From NCBI GenBank assembly GCA_020722685.1, contig DYKH01000251.1, forward strand, positions 1 through 6,670: a stretch of 6,670 bases of DNA. Direction: 5' to 3'. The DNA is from Caldithrix sp. (GTDB taxonomy: Bacteria; KSB1; UBA2214; DYKH01). The translations under genes were made by a program, and so were the position numbers. Below the pieces are notes generated by a model. That model was not told where the DNA came from, made no database searches, and saw nothing but the letters and a program-made list of their open reading frames with translations. Positions 5,496 through 6,670 of the stretch are shown in pieces (positions within the stretch are counted from its first letter, which is position 1; every line of letters starts with the position of its first letter).

Positions 5496-5863
5496 AACTC
5501 GGAACCAACGTCATGGCCGAGATTTCTCCCGACAACCACCTCATCATCAAGATCGACCTGGCCGGCCGCTACGGCCTGACCAGCAAAAACCACACCCGCG
5601 TCGCCGCCACCGTCGGCTTCCAACGCGTTCCGGGGACCTCCGTACAAGCCATGATCATCGTCTTCCGCCCCCGTAAATGCTCCGTCTGCGGCAAACTCCT
5701 CAAAGAACACGAACACCCCTACGCCATAGACGAAAGCTACTACCGCGACGACCCGGATTTCCTGGTCTGTTCCGAGGCCTGCTGGCACGACAGCAAATAC
5801 TACCCGAAAGAAACCCCCAGGAAGTCCCGATTTGGAGATGCTCACATGAAGACAAAAGACTGA
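5480..5863 (+). CDS. Zinc-ribbon protein, 127 residues, unknown function
   Basis: The start ATG 5480 follows a perfect AAGGAGG (5466-5472) by seven bases and overlaps the loader gene by 16 nt, so it belongs to the replication operon. Residues 10-65 are strand-rich (NVMAEISPDNHLIIKIDLAG, then TRVAATVGF and SVQAMIIVFRPRK), suggesting a small beta domain. Residues 67-101 hold four cysteines as CSVC (67, 70) and CSEAC (97, 101), a likely single zinc site. His77 and His79 (KEHEHP) lie between them, and the tail is basic. The N-terminal pattern resembles short conserved hypothetical proteins I have seen in phage-like loci, but I cannot name a family. Possible roles are binding of nucleic acid or of a replication partner. 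It is the last confident gene of its operon. Confidence 0.8.
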   Translation: MSEPIELGTNVMAEISPDNHLIIKIDLAGRYGLTSKNHTRVAATVGFQRVPGTSVQAMIIVFRPRKCSVCGKLLKEHEHPYAIDESYYRDDPDFLVCSEACWHDSKYYPKETPRKSRFGDAHMKTKD

Positions 5864-5957
5864 ACGCCCCCGGCGCGGCGCTTCTGGCGCGGCTTAAACG
5901 ACGACATGAATCCTAACGCACTGAGAGGCCCCAAATTTCGACGTACAAACACAACCA

Positions 5958-5963
5958 TATAAT
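5958..5963 (+). promoter_or_regulatory. Perfect -10 hexamer TATAAT, weak promoter candidate
   Basis: TATAAT lies 54 bases before ATG 6018. The best -35 candidate, TTTCGA at 5936-5941 with a 16-bp spacer, matches the consensus poorly. A nested inverted repeat (5968-5992) sits where the transcript would begin, which could be a leader structure or operator. Confidence 0.25.
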
Positions 5964-6017
5964 TACCCTCGGAACTCGCGAATCGAGACGAGAGAGGCCA
6001 AAGAGAAAGGATTTCGT

Positions 6018-6353
6018 ATGCGCCAGGAAAACAGCCCAAACCAGAACCGAAGGTTTCGGGAAACCAATAGGAAAATCGTGCGAGGAGTTAGGGTCCCCTT
6101 TGATAAATATATAATGACCAAGGCCGGCCCCCCTCCCCCCCCCTGTCGCAAACATGACACAGCGGCCAGGCGGCTAAATGCCCGGAATCACTCGGTGCCG
6201 ACGATTGGAGGAGTAAAAATTTCGCGGCCTAGGTCGAGCGGGCCTAACCTCTGGACCTGCCTCACGATTCGGGCGAAACCGAACGCTCTTGCCAGAGTGC
6301 ACAGGGTTCCCAAAGTGAGAACCAAGGCCTCGCCCGGAGATAGGAATACCTAA
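6018..6353 (+). CDS. Doubtful 111-codon ORF, arginine- and proline-rich
   Basis: ATG 6018 is preceded by AAAGGA (6006-6011) at good spacing and by a TATAAT 54 bases upstream, which argues for translation. Against it, the product is dominated by Arg, Asn and Pro with many AGG and CGG codons unlike its neighbours, and it runs through a poly-C tract (five prolines). It shows no clear secondary structure, domain or membrane segment. It could be a small basic protein, a decayed gene, or an accidental open frame in a regulatory region. The stop TAA at 6351 lies inside the first unit of the downstream repeat array. Confidence 0.25.
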   Translation: MRQENSPNQNRRFRETNRKIVRGVRVPFDKYIMTKAGPPPPPCRKHDTAARRLNARNHSVPTIGGVKISRPRSSGPNLWTCLTIRAKPNALARVHRVPKVRTKASPGDRNT

Positions 6354-6429
6354 TGAAAACAGACGTTTCTACCTAACTTAGACACCTCTCATTTTCTGAG
6401 GTTCCCCTAATTTTGTTAGACGTGTCTAC
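6349..6429 (+). promoter_or_regulatory. Operator-like repeat array upstream of the right-edge gene
   Basis: Two 24-bp units at 6349-6372 and 6406-6429 share CCTAA, a variable 7-bp spacer, then AGACGTKTCTAC (11 of 12 identical). The second unit holds a dyad TAGAC-GT-GTCTA (6417-6428). Between them is a partial copy, CCTAA at 6372 and TAGACAC at 6379. A further CCTAA (6444) and TAGAC (6464) follow. TAGACAC (6379-6385) and GTGTCTA (6422-6428) are also mutually complementary. Such repeated dyads before a DNA-binding-like gene suggest binding sites for a regulator. Confidence 0.5.
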
Positions 6430-6482
6430 TTTTTTTAGAAGCACCTAACGACGAGCATTTCGCTAGACAATGGAGGGTGAAG

Positions 6483-6670
6483 ATGCAGACGCAGTTGACT
6501 GTAGAACAGGAGAAGAAGATTCTCGACGGCATTGATAAAATACATGCGGGTTTGGCCCGGCTGCACTCCGTACTATGTGAGATGGAGCCTGAGTGGCCGG
6601 GTGTACTTCAGCGTGAGCAGGCCCTGGAAATTGCCGCGTTGGCTAACGTGAAAAGGCTGCGGGAATTCCT
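6483..6670 (+). CDS. Partial DNA-binding-like protein, cut by the right edge
   Basis: The start is well defined: ATG 6483 follows GGAGG (6472-6476) by six bases. Sixty-two codons are visible and the frame is still open at the edge. Residues 4-32 are a charged helix (LTVEQEKKILDGIDKIHAGLARL), probably coiled. Residues 42-62 (VLQREQALEIAALANVKRLREF) have the spacing of a helix-turn-helix of the excisionase/MerR-like kind: a helix with Glu-Gln-Ala, a turn at Ala-Leu-Ala-Asn, and a second basic helix. The repeat array just upstream would be a natural target for such a protein, but that link is inference. With the C-terminus missing it could equally be the front of a larger regulator, an excisionase-type protein or part of a structural gene. 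Confidence 0.7.
   Translation, partial: MQTQLTVEQEKKILDGIDKIHAGLARLHSVLCEMEPEWPGVLQREQALEIAALANVKRLREF

Larger units (their letters stand above)
5864..6482. other. 619-bp region without a confident gene
   Basis: Between the zinc-ribbon gene and the right-edge gene I see one doubtful ORF (6018-6353), TATAAT hexamers at 5958-5963 and 6110-6115 without good -35 partners, and a nested inverted repeat at 5968-5992 (CTCG..CTCG..CGAG..CGAG). There is also a C6-T-C9 tract at 6128-6143, a small hairpin GGTTC/GAACC (6305-6309 with 6319-6323) and the operator-like array at 6349-6429. No tRNA, no terminator with a good stem and T-run, and no coding pattern on the minus strand stand out. Confidence 0.6.

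Noticed and set aside
6379..6436. Intrinsic terminator formed by TAGACAC/GTGTCTA and the T7 run
   Set aside because: The stem is only 7 bp, AT-rich and with a 36-base loop, and its elements are better explained as repeated operator-like dyads.

Overview
The window reads as part of a tailed double-stranded DNA phage or prophage (Caudoviricetes-like), or an element derived from one. The host cannot be named from the sequence. Genes are bacterial in style: tightly packed, all on the + strand, with strong AGGAGG-type ribosome binding sites and short stop/start overlaps, at moderately high GC. The best-recognised gene is a complete large terminase (558 codons) with ATPase and RNase H-like nuclease motifs. 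Everything else is small, module-specific or unfamiliar.

Layout. Positions 1-3451 look like one operon: the end of an unknown gene at the left edge, a 66-aa double CxxC zinc-knuckle protein, a 45-aa protein, a 142-aa candidate small terminase, the large terminase, a 210-aa unknown protein, and a 46-aa single-span membrane peptide. Positions 3452-4134 are a 683-bp noncoding block packed with short direct repeats and about 22-bp palindromes, arms CCCCTGAAGT / ACTTCAGGGG. It ends in a candidate promoter, a small operator-like palindrome and a leader hairpin. Positions 4135-5863 are three overlapping genes: a winged-helix replication initiator whose linker is itself made of the same palindromes, a probable helicase loader, and a zinc-ribbon protein. 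Positions 5864-6482 hold no confident gene, only a doubtful 111-codon ORF, two TATAAT hexamers and a C-rich tract. They end in a repeat array in front of a DNA-binding-like gene that runs off the right edge.

How it fits together. The iteron-like palindromes both upstream of and inside the initiator gene, followed by a loader gene joined by an ATGA overlap, suggest a phage replication origin of the lambda O/P general type. Initiator would bind the repeats, the loader would deliver the host replicative helicase, and the operator and hairpin could limit initiator synthesis. The large terminase would cut and package the products. No portal, capsid or integrase gene is visible, so the packaging genes sit directly beside the origin rather than beside the usual head genes. 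Strand composition switches from G-rich (terminase side) to C-rich (replication side) across the repeat block, so this may also be a module junction.
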